Positions 1-12,143 of a stretch of 64,000 nt of DNA are shown here, piece after piece. A program made the position numbers and the translations under genes. The first letter of the stretch is position 1, and each line of letters starts with the position of its first letter. Source of the stretch: Verpa conica (lineage: Eukaryota > Ascomycota > Pezizomycetes > Pezizales > Morchellaceae). Location: positions 186,001 to 250,000 of the forward strand of contig JAUFSD010000003.1 in assembly GCA_033030425.1 (NCBI GenBank). Reading direction: 5' to 3'. The notes under the pieces are model-generated. The model was given only the letters and a program-made list of their open reading frames with translations. It had not been told where the DNA came from and made no database searches.

Positions 1-1584
1 GCGGTGACAGAACCAGTACCTGAGGTCAAGCCCTGGGTTTCGAGTCCGTTGCCGGGTTTGACGAAGAGTAATATGACATTGAAAGAGGAGGCTGTGCTGC
101 GGAGTGAGGAGTTGAGGAGTTTCAATCACGATGTAGATTGGGAGCAAGAGAATAATCCGAATATCAAGACGAGGAAGAAGGAGACCACCGATAATAGGAT
201 TCATGGGAACGAAGCACATAATAAAGATCTGAAGGGGTATGGGTTTGATAAAATGAAGGAGAGAGAGGAGAAGGAAGAAACTACACGTGAGAAGGGCAAG
301 CGAAAAGCATCTGCTTCATCCCGTGCTGAAGCTGGTATCACCTCACCTCGTAATGTCACCAGTCCTACACCTTCAAATCCCCAGAACTCGAACCGGACGT
401 CCAGTAGAGGCTCCTCCTCAGGCGGACTAGGAAACGCAGGGCTCCCCCCTCCTCCTGGGCCAGGGAGAATGAATTCACAGGAATTAGGGCTCGCGCAGCT
501 CTCTCAGCTTCCTCCGCTACCGGTGACGAGTGATCAAGACATTGGTGGCCCCTGCCTTATTAATCGTCCCGCAACATCATCTGGGGAGGGTTCCAACATT
601 CCAGTACTTGAAGACCTTCAAATGCCCTCTGTTACACCGGACATGTTTGAAGACCCGCTCAACGACAGCTTCTACCTCGATATATGGCACACATGCGCTG
701 TGAACAACACAAAACTATACCGACAGGTGTTCCGTTGCATGCCCGATAATGAAGTCAAGACATGGGCAGCATACAAAGAATACGCAGCCTACGGTGAGCG
801 ATTTGCACAGAGCATGGGAATGGAAAAGTCTAAAATGCGGCGGCAGCAAGAGGCACAAGGAAAGACCGGCCCACCAGGTAGTTCTGAGATCCCTGGGATG
901 CCCCAGTTTGGAGACAATCTTGGAGAGAAAGTCGCAAAGGACCTTGGTATCAAGTTGGACGGGAACAATAAGAATCTTGCGCAAGGGAACCTGAAAGACT
1001 GGACCACGCCACATGTTACAAGCCCAGAGGAACTTGAAAAGGTACGCCGGGATGACCCATCAAGCGAGAAGATCGAATTCCATCCACCACCGCACGTGCA
1101 GGATGAATACATCGGCAACAGACCACGAAGCACATCTCATGCTTCGTCGCGTTTGAACACGGCTGTTACTACTGCTACCACTAGCACTCTTGGGCCTGGT
1201 TCGAATTGCTCCAAGGACTCAATTAGCAAGCCAGATCCGAACCTGCTTCAATCCAACAACGGAAATAACATCAACTTCTCCTCAAACACAAACCTAAACG
1301 GCGGAATCGGGAGCACTAAGAGGAGGAGAAGAGGAACGACGAGGAGTAGTAGGAGAGATTTCCACGCGAGCGAGCCGTTATTGGATCGGGATACTGCAGA
1401 GAAACTTCTGAATATGACACAAGGACACTTGGTTATCTGGCCATACGAGTGGCTGGCGCGCGAGGAGGAGGGCGGTAACTGGCTGTACAGTATTGATCAG
1501 CTAGCACCAATTGAGATTTAGTAAGTACCCCCCGCATCGAAATTCGTATAATATCAAGAGACTAACAGGCGTTTTAGTGATTAA
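1..1584 (+). CDS. Phospholipase D1 (Spo14/PldA type), 3' end, partial
   Basis: The reading frame is open from the left edge, so the catalytic HKD domains lie outside the window. What is visible is about 507 C-terminal residues: a charged, Ser/Pro-rich disordered stretch, then a segment with DSFYLDIWHTCAVNNTKLYR and FRCMPDNEVKTWAAYKEY. That segment matches the region after the second HKD motif of eukaryotic PLD1/Spo14 enzymes, which hydrolyse phosphatidylcholine to phosphatidic acid. The tail (GHLVIWPYEWL...WLYSIDQLAPIEI) is also typical of the family. The TAG at 1519-1521 overlaps a perfect GTAAGT donor. A 57-nt intron (1521-1577, branch CTAAC, acceptor TTTTAG) gives a tail ending IEIYD with stop TAA at 1582-1584, which I prefer. 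Family assignment is strong; the last two residues are inferred. Confidence 0.8.
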
Positions 1585-3634
1585 AATACTTGTCTTGTCC
1601 TGTTTCTGATTTGCTGGTAGAGAAGTAATCTTATTTCTTTTATTGTTCTCATCTCTTTTGTGTCAGGGGTCAAAATTTTTGGCGGAGTTGTCTCTTTAAT
1701 TTTTTTTCCCTTTTTTCTTTTACGGGGATTATTGACCAAGACTACATACAATATTTTCCTGTCGTTTGCTATTGTTCTTTTGTATTATTCTTTTTTATTT
1801 TATTTCATTACACGCAGGGTTGTTAAATATCTTGTGGGATTTGTATGTTCTTTTCAGTTAGCAAGGATCACTCTTTATAGGAGGGTTAGTTTCTTTTGTA
1901 TTTTCTGTGTTTATTTATCCTGGCCTTATTTAGATATATGTGCCACTAAAGTTCTTGCCATTTTTTTTAGTGGGTTTGCCTTTAATTCCCTTTTTTGTGA
2001 GATTGAGGTTTGGACTTTCCCCCCCTTGTTTAGTGGGGTTTAATTTGGTAGATAAATATGTCGGAAGTGAGGTTCTGTATGATAAGGGTATAATTACATA
2101 CCATTGATTCTGGATCTTTGGGCTTTTTTATCATAATTCCACATTATAATTCCTAGGGGTAAATATACATTTATTCTTTTTTATAGGTCTGATTAAATAA
2201 TTACAGAGCTATAATCGATAAAAGTCTCAGAAATACAGCTGCCTTTAGTTTGAAAAAGATTTGTGTACCTCTGATCTGGGTTTCTGTGGCCTCCCCACAA
2301 TCGTCTTGGGTGGTTATTGGTCCGTCGCCAATTCCTGTCTTTGTTAGCTGATGGTAGTAGCTATGGGGGTGGATTACGATCATGTGTACCTCGTACCCAC
2401 AATAATATCTTCCCCCATACTATTGGTATAGTCTTTCAATTTTGTGATTATTTATCCCTTCCGCTACCACTTAATGGTTACCGTAGTCTTCTCTCAGCTT
2501 TAATTAATATCTTTGGTATTGGGGTTCAAGCCGTTCAGGTATGTACATACCTTCTTTGTACTCAGGCTAACTTGGGCTGGCCCGGTCAAAGGATTGGCCT
2601 GGATCGGACCAAACCAGATAACAGATTGATATAGCAAAAGCAAGTCCGGGCCATCTAAAAGAGGGCTGGGCTGGCCTAAGTCAACCTCTGTTTGTAGTGG
2701 TTGTTTCTATTGTCTGTATATTCGTCTAAATATCTGACGTAGGGTCTTCTCATCATCTAAGATTCCACCGCCGGGTAGATTGCAGGGAAGATACGGCAAC
2801 CGAAAGCCTGTATCGTGACTCGTGGGTCTTGAGGGTTTGCGAGTACTTTTATATGTATATTTTCATCATACGAGTGGTGGTACTCTTTGTGCCCGTGTAT
2901 GTTATTCGTAACATTATCATGTTCGTCTCCACGCATGGGCCTCTAACCTGCCACCTCCTTTGCTTGGGCCAAGATGGTTTAATATAGGCACAATGGGATG
3001 TATTCGCTAGTAGAGATGCTACCGTACGTGGAGCATAGTCTTCATTGAGTATGGCTATAATCATAGAAGTGCGTTTTGGTGTATCATTGGTGATTTGTTA
3101 TCGATACAAAGTCAGTGACCTAGGAAGCAATGTGCCATCTTGTATCTGTGGATTCAGAGATGATCGAAGGATGATTTCTGGTGAGTATAATCAGTACTTT
3201 GAATTCGGATGGTCTGAGGGGGTTATATTACGCTCTGGCCTTGCCTTAGACTGTGAGTTATAGACTGCCTCTTTTCACGTGTATGGGGTTGGAGGAGATA
3301 AAACACCTAGATAAAACAGAGGACGGTGATAGCAAGAGAGTACATGGTTGGATGAGCATAAGAGTGAGGTGAAGAGAGTCAATACAACATTATGTAACCA
3401 CCCATGCTCTCTCATGCAAGATAAGTACCAGCATGCATCGGCGATCATGCAGGGTTCTAATATGCATGTTCCCCGCGCTTTAGAGGTCCCCGCGCCAAAA
3501 CCCCGCAATTCGATATGATGCTCGTTTTACATAAGTACATGATATGAAACCAGAGTCTGGAATCTTTATTAATGAGGGGGTACCTTTGATCTCGTACTCT
3601 AGTTTCATCGTAGCAGACTTTCAATACCCTCTAA
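1585..3634. other. Intergenic region, T-rich 3' flank and upstream of the GGT-like gene
   Basis: No convincing gene. 1640-2050 is very T-rich with poly-T runs, so its long plus-strand open frame looks like base composition, not coding. A GC-rich patch at 2571-2690 has imperfectly inverted GGGCTGG/CCAGCCC blocks that may be a decayed element. The stretch just before 3635 should hold the promoter of the next gene; I see no distinctive motif. Confidence 0.6.
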
Positions 3635-5753
3635 ATGCCCATCAACCGCCCCCCATTCTCCCTTTACCCATCTCGCCGTTCAGCTATCCATAGTGCAAAT
3701 GGGATTGTAGCCTGCACTCAGCCATTGGCAGGTCAAGCTGGTATTAATGTTCTCCGCAAGGGCGGTAATGCTGCGGTGAGTGAGAGCTTATGAATTAGCT
3801 ACCAATAAACCCGTGTGGTTAGCCATGAAGCTATATCTGTTCATATCACTGACCTAGATCTAGGATGCAGCAATCGCAGTTGGTTCGTTTTAGTCTACCC
3901 CTCTAATCACCTAAATGCTAAAATGGATTACTACGGTGTGTAGCGGCATGTATGAATGTTACCGAGCCAACATCGACTGGGATTGGTGGGGATGTATTCT
4001 GCCTCTTCCACTCCGCAAAAACCCGTACTATCCACGGCATCAACGGGTCAGGCCGTTCCCCTGGGTCATTAACCCTTGAGAAAGTCCTCGCCGATATCGG
4101 TACCGGCCAATGGCGTATCCCAATGTCGCACGTCCACGGCGTTACTGTCCCTGGGGCTGCAGCAGCTTGGTGCGATGTCGTTGAGAAATTTGGTAGTGGG
4201 AAACTTAGTATGGGTGAGATACTTGAAGACGCTATAAGGCTTGCGGAAGAGGGTTTCCCCGTGAGCCAGTTTGCGAGTATATGGTGGCAAGAGGAAGAAA
4301 GTCATCTCAAGGTTTCCAGTCCAAACTACGGCGAGATGCTACTGAATGGGCAGAGGGCCCCATTACAAGGGGAGTTAATGAGGGTACCGTGTTTGGCAAA
4401 CACTTTTAGGGAGCTTGCGGATAAAGGGAAAAAAGGGTTTTATGAAGGATGGATTGCGGAAGCTATGGTTGAGGCCGTGAAACAGAGAGGCGGGTTTTTG
4501 TCTATGGAAGATCTAAAGAAACAAGGGGATGAAGGAAGTGAAGAGGTGACACCGGTGTGTATTGAATATGGTGGGTACAAGTTATGGGAATGCGGGCCCA
4601 ATGGACAGGGTTTGGTGGCACTGATGTCGTTGGGAATTTTGGAGGACCTACAAATGAAGGGTGTCATACCAAAGATTGGAGGTGAGGGTGGTTATAAGCA
4701 TAACTCAGCAGAGTAGGTCCTTCTCAAGTTTTGTCGTTATATCGCCAACTTAGGACTAGATACCTCCACGCCCTCGTCGAGAGCTTTCGAATCTCATTCG
4801 CAGATGCCAAATGGTGGGTTACAGACCCCTCAGTCGAAAATGTCCCTACCGAAGGCCTCATAAACAAAGTATACCTTCATACTCCATCACTCGCCACATC
4901 TAACACCCAGATAGGAGTATCTTAGTACCCGTGCTGCCCTATTCTCTCCCATAGAAATAAACACCTCTCTCAACCACGGCTCTCCTGCATTTCAGTCTTG
5001 TGACACCACCTACTTCTCTGTCACCGACAAAGATGGCAACAGCTGCAGTTTCATCAACTCTCTCTTCCGCGGGTTCGGCTCCGGCATCATCCCTAAAAAT
5101 ACCGGCTTCGTTATCCAGAACCGTGGCAGTGGTTTTGCGCTTACCCCAGACCACCCAAACAGATTCGCACCTAACAAGAGGCCGTATCACACTATCATTT
5201 CAGCCATGATCACGGCCCCCGACCCTTCATCGACAGGGCCGGTAGGTGAGAGGGAAGGTAATGGGGCCCAACTGATAGGCGAGAGATTACATGCTGTATT
5301 TGGGTGTATGGGAGGACTCATGCAACCACAAGGCCATGTTCAGCTATTTTTGAATATGCTTGCGTTTGGTATGAGTCCACAAGATGCGTTAGATGCACCT
5401 AGGATCTCAGTATGTCCGCTGTACCTTCCTCATGCATAAGCGCTAATATAGTTTAGCTTGGAAAACCTGGTGGTGACCCTCGTGCTACTGGAGTCACTTG
5501 TGAAGAAGGGATTAGTGAGGAGGCTGTTGAGGGATTGAAGAGGCTGGGACACGAGGTTGCAGTTGCCACGGGGTACGAGCGGACTATGTTTGGGAGGGGA
5601 CAGATTATTACGGTATTTTATATCTAATTCCCTACTTGCGTATGTGCTTACTAACATTGCTACTAGTATGACTATAGTGAAAAGGACGCTGGGAAGACTA
5701 TCTATAGTGCGGGCAGTGACCTGAGGGGTGATTGCCAGGCTGTAGGCTACTAA
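3635..5753 (+). CDS. Gamma-glutamyltranspeptidase-like Ntn hydrolase
   Basis: Seven exons join in frame to 591 aa: 3635-3775, 3864-3882, 3944-4712, 4760-4868, 4915-5409, 5457-5612, 5667-5753. GGT-family enzymes cleave themselves before a threonine and then hydrolyse or transfer gamma-glutamyl groups. Signatures in order: NAADAAIAVAA then NVTEPTSTGIGGD (about 45-70), HNSAEYLH with ISFADAKWW, and CDTTYFSVTDKDGNSCSFIN, where T377 is the expected nucleophile at the new N-terminus. The near-C-terminal KRPYHTIISAMI segment is also conserved. No signal peptide or membrane anchor is visible, so a cytosolic YwrD-like enzyme is more likely than a secreted GGT. The HNSAEY junction fixes the exon 3 donor at GA/GTAGGT, and exon 2 is only 19 nt. 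Substrate unknown. Confidence 0.88.
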
Positions 5754-6446
5754 TCTACGATAGACTATATTTCTTTAGTAAATTAGCGGGTGAATTGTTT
5801 ATGGTCGAAAACTTGAGAACCTAGTAATTTGGAAACTGTGGAATTAGAAGCGAGATTTCGGTCCTGTATGTAACTAGGGATAATTGAAAAGGAGCTAATA
5901 CTACCCGCACTACACTTTAAAGCTGTAGAGCCGGGTTATGGCTATCTTTAGATATTATTGAGTGAAATAAGAATAATCTCACCTAGAATGTTGTAATAAA
6001 TAGAAAAACAGTGGCTAAAGAGGACTTTATTACATAGCTTAAATGTTTACTTTGTGGTGCGACTACCTTAGCCTCAGGGCCTGATTTATAAGTGATTAAT
6101 CAGTCGATCAATCAATTACATAGCTTAACTCATAAGTCGAGTGATTTTTGGTGTCTGCAAATTATTCTACAAGAGATATGGGGTGGGGGCTAAAAGATAA
6201 AACGGCATTGATTAAAAAAGAATATATACTAACTCCATAATAGGATACACGCATATCAAGCAAAAGTCCAAAACACAAAAGAAACAAAAAATAAATCTCT
6301 CCAACTCAAGAAGAATAAGTAAATTAAAAAAAAGAAGCATACGTAGTTATCCTACGTCAGTGTCCATATCAGATTGATTGCTCTTGACTTCGATCACCCT
6401 CGCTCAACTTTAGTCTTCAAAAAAAAAAAGAAAAAAAAAATGCAGT
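5754..6446. other. Intergenic region between convergent genes
   Basis: AT-rich 3' flanks of the GGT-like gene (+) and the low-complexity protein gene (-), with poly-A runs near 6300-6440. No gene, RNA gene or structured repeat seen. Confidence 0.6.
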
Positions 6447-6648
6447 CTATATAAGTGGAGTCCCATAATCACCTTCATCGACATGTATATCGACTATTTT
6501 CTCTCTCATATTTTCCGGAAGTTGATTTTCCAATACGGGCCATACACAGACCCAGACCCCAGTATGTTCACCCGAGTCCACAACAGCGCCCAAATTCCAC
6601 TCATATTTCCCCGGAAGTTCTCTTGAGCACATTGCGACCACCAGGCCT

Positions 6649-6700
<52 letters not shown>

Positions 6701-7397
6701 CGCTACCGCTACTACTACAATCACCACTCGAAAGAAGCTCAATCGAACGTCTGGCAGCGAGAAATTGTATTGTCCTCCCTTTGAGATCCACTATATATAC
6801 GCATTCTTGACCTTTATCAATTTTCACGGAAGCCCATAGAAACTGACTGTGGTTTGATTCTAGTAGTAGCATCATTTTTGATGCGCTACTAGGGACGTTG
6901 TTGTTGTAGGTGAATTCTACGCTGAGTGTGTCTAGTGTGATTTGCATTATCGCTTCGTCGGGGCGATGATACTCGTGGGGTTCACCTTTGCAGGTTGATC
7001 CGCAAGAATGACTTTCGCCCGCGGAACATGAATCGTCGTCGTCGTCGTCGTCGTCATCGTCGTCATCATCATCAGAAGAAGAAGAGTAAGATTCGTCTGT
7101 GTATTGGTCATGATCAAGGAGTGATGAATCGTCAGAGAAGGCTGAATATCGGCGGGGCGGGGAAAGGTGGTCGTCTATATTTTTGGCGGTCTTTGGGTCG
7201 GGTTTAGTTGGGTTAGTTGTGATAGACCCCTTGAGTCTCGCTATATCAGCTGGGAGCTGTGGGGATCTCGAGCGCCGTGGAGGCTCTGGTGCATCTGTCA
7301 TAGTAATGTCTAGCGATGGGAGTACTGGTGGGACTTCATCAAACATGGATTCCCAGAGTGAGGGTGCTGGGAAACTATTCATCGGAGTGTCCTCCAT
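6447..7397 (-). CDS. Unrecognised protein with poly-Asp and poly-Ser tracts
   Basis: The first ATG in this frame is at 7397, giving 316 aa. The frame stays open further upstream (to about 7490) but has no ATG, so an unseen 5' exon is possible; a long G run at 7459-7469 also makes frameshift errors likely there. The protein has a Pro/Ser-rich N-terminus (MEDTPMNSF), an uninterrupted Asp run encoded by GAC/GAT repeats, a central ordered segment (IMQITLDTLSVEFTYNNN...VYIVDLKGRTIQFLAARRS), a Ser run encoded by AGT repeats, and an ordered C-terminus with WNLGAVVD and VWVCVWPVLENQLPENMR. The ordered blocks on both sides argue for real coding. I do not recognise the family. No signal peptide or membrane segment. 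Confidence 0.55.
6649..6720. repeat. (TAC)n trinucleotide microsatellite
   Basis: About 24 nearly perfect TAC/ACT units with two CGC interruptions near 6701-6710. On the minus strand it encodes the poly-Ser run of the overlapping gene. Length variation between strains is expected. Confidence 0.95.
7031..7076. repeat. (GTC/ATC)n trinucleotide microsatellite
   Basis: A run of GTC and ATC triplets that encodes the poly-Asp tract on the minus strand of the low-complexity protein gene. Confidence 0.9.
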
Positions 7398-9077
7398 TAG
7401 GTGTACCTTTGGCGATGCTGTGGGGGAGAATAGTGTTGAGGGTTTGTCTAACTTTGTGGGGGGGGGGGGAGTGAGGGAGGAATATCGCAATTATCTTATC
7501 GGCGCCTTGATCATTGTTGGGTTTGATGGCATTATTGGGTGAGGATCCTTTCAAAACGGGCTGTGGGCCCTCGCACCAGTTTGTAGTTACAACTTTCACT
7601 GTTTTCGGGGGTAGAAAAGACTAGCCGAGATATGTGCACTTCGTTGGGTTTTAAATGGCATATCAGAAAAGAAACAGGGTTGGCAACCCGCCTTACAACA
7701 GCGCCAACTACAAACAAGGCTGTTGTTTTGGGGTTGGGTTATAGAAGGGCTAATCAACTACCAAGACTTGCCTCGGTTTGGGCGTTTCGTATTTGTATTT
7801 AGTTGCCAGGTTTCTCTAACCTGTACAATACATATAAGCTCGGTCCAGCTTACTGTCATAAAATCTCACTCGTCCCTTGAGTAATCCGTTTCAAACAGAG
7901 ATAACGGCCATAGCCTATCTAGGGCTATTCAACGGTCAAGGATTAGTAGTTCTAGAGATGGCTAACTGACTCATTTCGCGGTTGTTGGGATAATGAGCCA
8001 TTGGTTTGGGTGGAAAAGTGCGAAAATAGTAGCTTTCGGGGTTGGGACTTGAGTGCTCTTTGATCATACGTGGCGTGGGGTATGTAGTGACAACGTACGG
8101 AACAAGCAACTACTAAAGCTCTGGGTATAGTTTAATAGGGTGCTGGACGTTCACTGGGTAGCGATCTGGGGGGTGAGTGTATGGACTTATATAATACAAC
8201 TGTATATCGGGCTGGACCGGAATGTGAAATCGGAGGTCGCACAAGGCGGGTGTTTGAAGCTTTAGAATGCCGACACGCGTATGTACGTCTATGCCATACT
8301 AAGGCTTGACATTAGAGTACACTTGATAAGATTGCTCAAGAGGTGCTTACCAGTTATCTAGACTTCTGAGGTAGCTATATGTAGTGCGTAATAATCCCTA
8401 CTGCAATACAATTAGACTAAGCCAGGAGCCAATCATTTGTTAAGGGCTGTTTGTATACAATAGGGTTGTTTCCATGGCTAGCTGCTTTAGGTCTTGGGCT
8501 CTTACGCCAATGGTTGACACTCGGAAGCCCCCACTATCCCTGGCTTTGGTGGTGACTTTAGACTGCAAAGACAAGGCTACTACTATGTAGGTTAGGAGTA
8601 TCCCAGAGCGCCAAGGAATATGTTTAATAGTCTGTTTTCACTCTTCCGGGGCCTCGGTAATGGATCCCCCGGGGTGAAGAAGTGAGGTGTTGTAAGACAT
8701 TAGTTAATACGAGCCGTGGTACTGTACAAAGTGGGGAACACAAGCAATGAGGAGGTTCCGTTTATGAGACAATCTTCTGGTCTATTTTCCAATAGAAAAT
8801 GAATTGGGAATCCTGTGGCACAATCCCGGGAAGAAAGACTCGCTTGACAAAGGCGATATTGGTTCTTGATAACCACCCGAGGGAAGCGATAGCGATGCCT
8901 CGTTTGTCGGCAAAACAGCTACTTTGAGTTAGCCCACACACAAGGTCCCGCTTTAGAAGAGAAAAAAAGACAGAGTGGGGTTTTCTTCCCGGTTACATAA
9001 GAATCTCAAATTAGAGGAGGAGGTACTTCTTCACAACTCATCGTTCTTTAAAGGAAGACCAACGAAGAGTCGAGAAG
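7398..9077. other. Intergenic region, divergent promoter area
   Basis: Lies between the low-complexity protein gene (-) and the MFS transporter (+), so it should carry both promoters. It holds a G-homopolymer at 7459-7469. Many stops in all frames; no gene, tRNA or clear element seen. Confidence 0.55.
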
Positions 9078-11022
9078 ATGATGCCTCAAGGCCAGGTGGT
9101 TGATTCACTCAAGGGGACCGCGCAGGATCTTCCAGCAGCTATCGATGAACGTGACTCTACCGAGGATAGAGAGGTAGGAGAGGACGGTGTGATTGATGCC
9201 AGAGTCGAGAAAATCTACAAGTAAGTACTTACCTAGAGAAACAAAGAGCTCTTGGGAGCAAGAGAATAAAAGTTCTGACTCTAGCCTCCATTTTTTGCAG
9301 AAAGCTTGATCGCCGGATAGTGCCGGGTTTGCTATATAAGACTCCAAGACAACGAAAGGGTTATTGCTTATTCTGAAAATAGCCTTTTGGATCTTATATT
9401 TCCTTTGTGCCGCGATTCGCTCTAATGTCGGCCTCTCGCTCACTATGAACTCTGCCACAGGCGATGCATTGTCGCAACGCCTTAATCTTACTCCTCATCA
9501 GATTAGCACAGGACTGGCATTGTTTTACGTATGCTATGTTCTATTCGATGTGCCAGCAAATCTCATCATGACCAGACTAAGTCCACATGTATGGATGTCT
9601 AGAATTGTTATCGGTGTTGGGATTGTTGGCTCTTGTCATGCGGCCTTGAACGCTGCGTGGAACTTCTAGTATGTATTTCGATGTTGCCGTAGTGAAGTCG
9701 GAGATTCCGCCTTTTAACCAGTGCTTATAGTCTCATCCGGCTTCTGCTCGGTATTGTTATTGCTGGTATGTGGCCTGGGATGGCTTACTACCTCACACTA
9801 TTCTACCCGCCATCCCGTACCGGGAAGCGTATCGGCCAATACTTCACCGCCGCACAAGTCTCTGCAGCTGTCGTTGGTCTCGTCAGCGCAGGGTTTCAAG
9901 AGATGAATGGAATAGCAGGACTGACGGGTTATGAGTGGATGTTCCTTCTTTACGGTCTCTCCGCTGTTGTCTGTGGGATATTCATTCTATATTGGCTTCC
10001 GGGGCGCCCTGTAGCTCCCGGAGTAACAACTGCGCCAACTGGATTCCAGAAATACCTACCAGCTCCAAAACCAGCTCTTAAAGGAGAGGATGCCGTGATT
10101 CATTACCAGGAGCTAACTAGAGTCTACAACGTTCCACCATGGACACTCAAAGACCTCTATGGCGTGTTAATGGACTGGCGGTTATGGCCATTGACCATCA
10201 TGTACTTTGGGGTCGTTGGAGTCGGTATTGGAGTCCAGAACTTTGGAACTCTCATCATTAGAGCTATCAATCCGCAATTGACTAGCATCCAGCTTTCTCT
10301 GCTCTTTTCGCCAATCTGGGTTTGTGACCTGATTGCCATCCTGCTCGTCACACCAATTAGTGATAGGTTTAATCGCCACCGCGCACTCTTCTTCACCATA
10401 CCTGTGTGTATCCAGATCTCGGGATTGCTCGTCACAACATATGCTACGAACCCCTGGGGGAGGTATTTTGGTTTACTCATGATTGGCTTCGGGTTAGGTC
10501 CAACAGTACCGATTTGTATGACTTGGACGAAGTGAGTTTATTACTATGGATAGTTATAATAATAATAATTTGACCTACTAACCTGGAGGGGGGTGAAAAA
10601 AAAAAGTGAAATTTTCCAACCCCGTCATGGCGAAGTTGGTGTCGCTGCAGCATCGGCGTTAGTTTCTGGGCTTGGAAACTTGGGTTCAGTCACTACTGTA
10701 GGTCCCACGTCCGCTAATCAGATTTTTATCTAAAGATTATTTTTTAAATTAAATACTAACTCATATATAGACATATGCTCTTTACACTGGTTGGGCTTCT
10801 GATAACATCAAAGGACCTAAACAGTTTAGGAAATCAAACCTAGTCATGATTGGAATCTTATGTATCAGTATTCTCTCTGCGATTACTATGGGCTTCTTAG
10901 TGAAGTATATCGACGGGAGGAAGGGGTCTGGGGGCGTTACAGAGGTTGTACTGGATGGAGCAGCTAGAAGGGAGCAGAGGGGTCAGAGAGGGTTTTCTGG
11001 TATTGTGGGGGGTAAGAAGTAA
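9078..11022 (+). CDS. MFS transporter, Dal5/Tna1-like anion:cation symporter family
   Basis: Six exons join in frame to 532 aa: 9078-9220, 9301-9326, 9383-9668, 9731-10531, 10607-10697, 10771-11022. The N-terminal junction sequence KLDRRIVPAFWILYFLCAAI with following RSNVGLSLTMNSATGDAL is diagnostic of Dal5-family permeases, which import vitamins and organic anions such as nicotinate, allantoate or pantothenate. About twelve hydrophobic segments follow, with the typical SRTGKRIGQYFTAAQVSAA loop after the fourth. Exon 2 is 26 nt. A second ATG follows the first directly. The C-terminal tail is short and basic. Plasma-membrane location is inferred from the family. The substrate cannot be told from sequence. 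Confidence 0.88.
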
Positions 11023-12143
11023 GGTTCGAAGGACTATCTCAACATAATGGGGGGGGGTGTATGATTATGGATAGGTGTCATATGACGTGATTGTATACAC
11101 AAGTTTTTGGGTACATGACTGGGTATAACTCTAGAATTATAGAATAAACCTTCATTTAGGAAGAGGGGAAGGATCTAGCGAGGTGATTTATGAACTATAA
11201 GATTTAGCGAAGTTTTCTGGTGGCAATATCTGGTATGACTCCCAAGGAGATCATATAGTCACGATGACTTGGGGCACGCCCCCTCATCTGACTCATTTAA
11301 CTCTGACTGTTTCTAGTCAAAGGCAGTTCATTAGTGCAAAGGCGGTCTTGAAAGAAAATGATTATTTGAAAAGCTATGAGCTTGATTGAATTACTAACTA
11401 AGAAATCAAGAGGAGTCTCTATTTACCGTACCCCTAGACCCGGTATGCATCTGCCTAAAAACAGAAGAATAAACAAAAATATGAAAGGAATATTTTCCGG
11501 TACCCTCTACCCAAAATAATAAAAAAATCCCACTGTACAGAACCCACCAAACAAGACTATACACAAATCCTCGACCACCATAAACAAAAATAAAAAGAAA
11601 CACAAAGAAACAAAAAGCGGCGGTAATAGTAGAGGAAGTTAAGAAGTAAAGACGTGGGGAGTAACTACACTAAGCAGTGTAATGCTAATCGTGATGCAAG
11701 ATGCTATGCAAAAAGGTAGTAAATAAAAACACAAATAAAAACACCTGGGGCCATAACCCTCCATAATACAAAGGAAATTTACAAAAATATTGGGGGGAAG
11801 CGGCCGGTAAAAAAATGGAGTGAGATACTCCCCGCCGAGTCCTGGATCAAAAAATACAACAGCAATGAGATTCATCTCGTGGGCATTTTAAGCGATCTTC
11901 AGCGTAATTCCCTCGGCGGCGTAGTGTAGTATAGCGGTACATAGTCATATTCTCCGTGCTCAGCACGGCTGTAGTCGTGCAATCATGTTATATGTAGCAC
12001 GATGTAATGGTCCAAGTAATGTTGATGAATTTACAGGTTGTTCTTGACGTGGGTGATAACTGCCGCTGTGGATCGTTGCTCACGTCTTAATGCTGAACAC
12101 TTCAGCAAATGGGTCAAATTACGTGGACAGTATTGATGACCCA
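11023..12143. other. Intergenic region between convergent genes
   Basis: 3' flanks of the MFS gene (+) and the PNUTS-like gene (-). AT-rich, with A-rich plus-strand stretches at 11460-11620 and 11700-11770. The minus-strand open frames here are composition artefacts. No gene recognised. Confidence 0.6.

Noticed and set aside
1660..2043. 127-codon open frame after PLD1
   Set aside because: It lies in a T-rich 3' flank, is Phe/Leu/Ile-rich from base composition and has no recognisable motif.
4680..4722. Alternative 43-nt intron with a GTGAGG donor in the GGT-like gene
   Set aside because: It would delete the conserved HNSAEY motif; donor GA/GTAGGT at 4713 with acceptor CTAG at 4759 keeps it.
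6455..6784. Plus-strand open frame with a poly-Tyr tract
   Set aside because: It is the antisense reading of the TAC microsatellite within the minus-strand gene.
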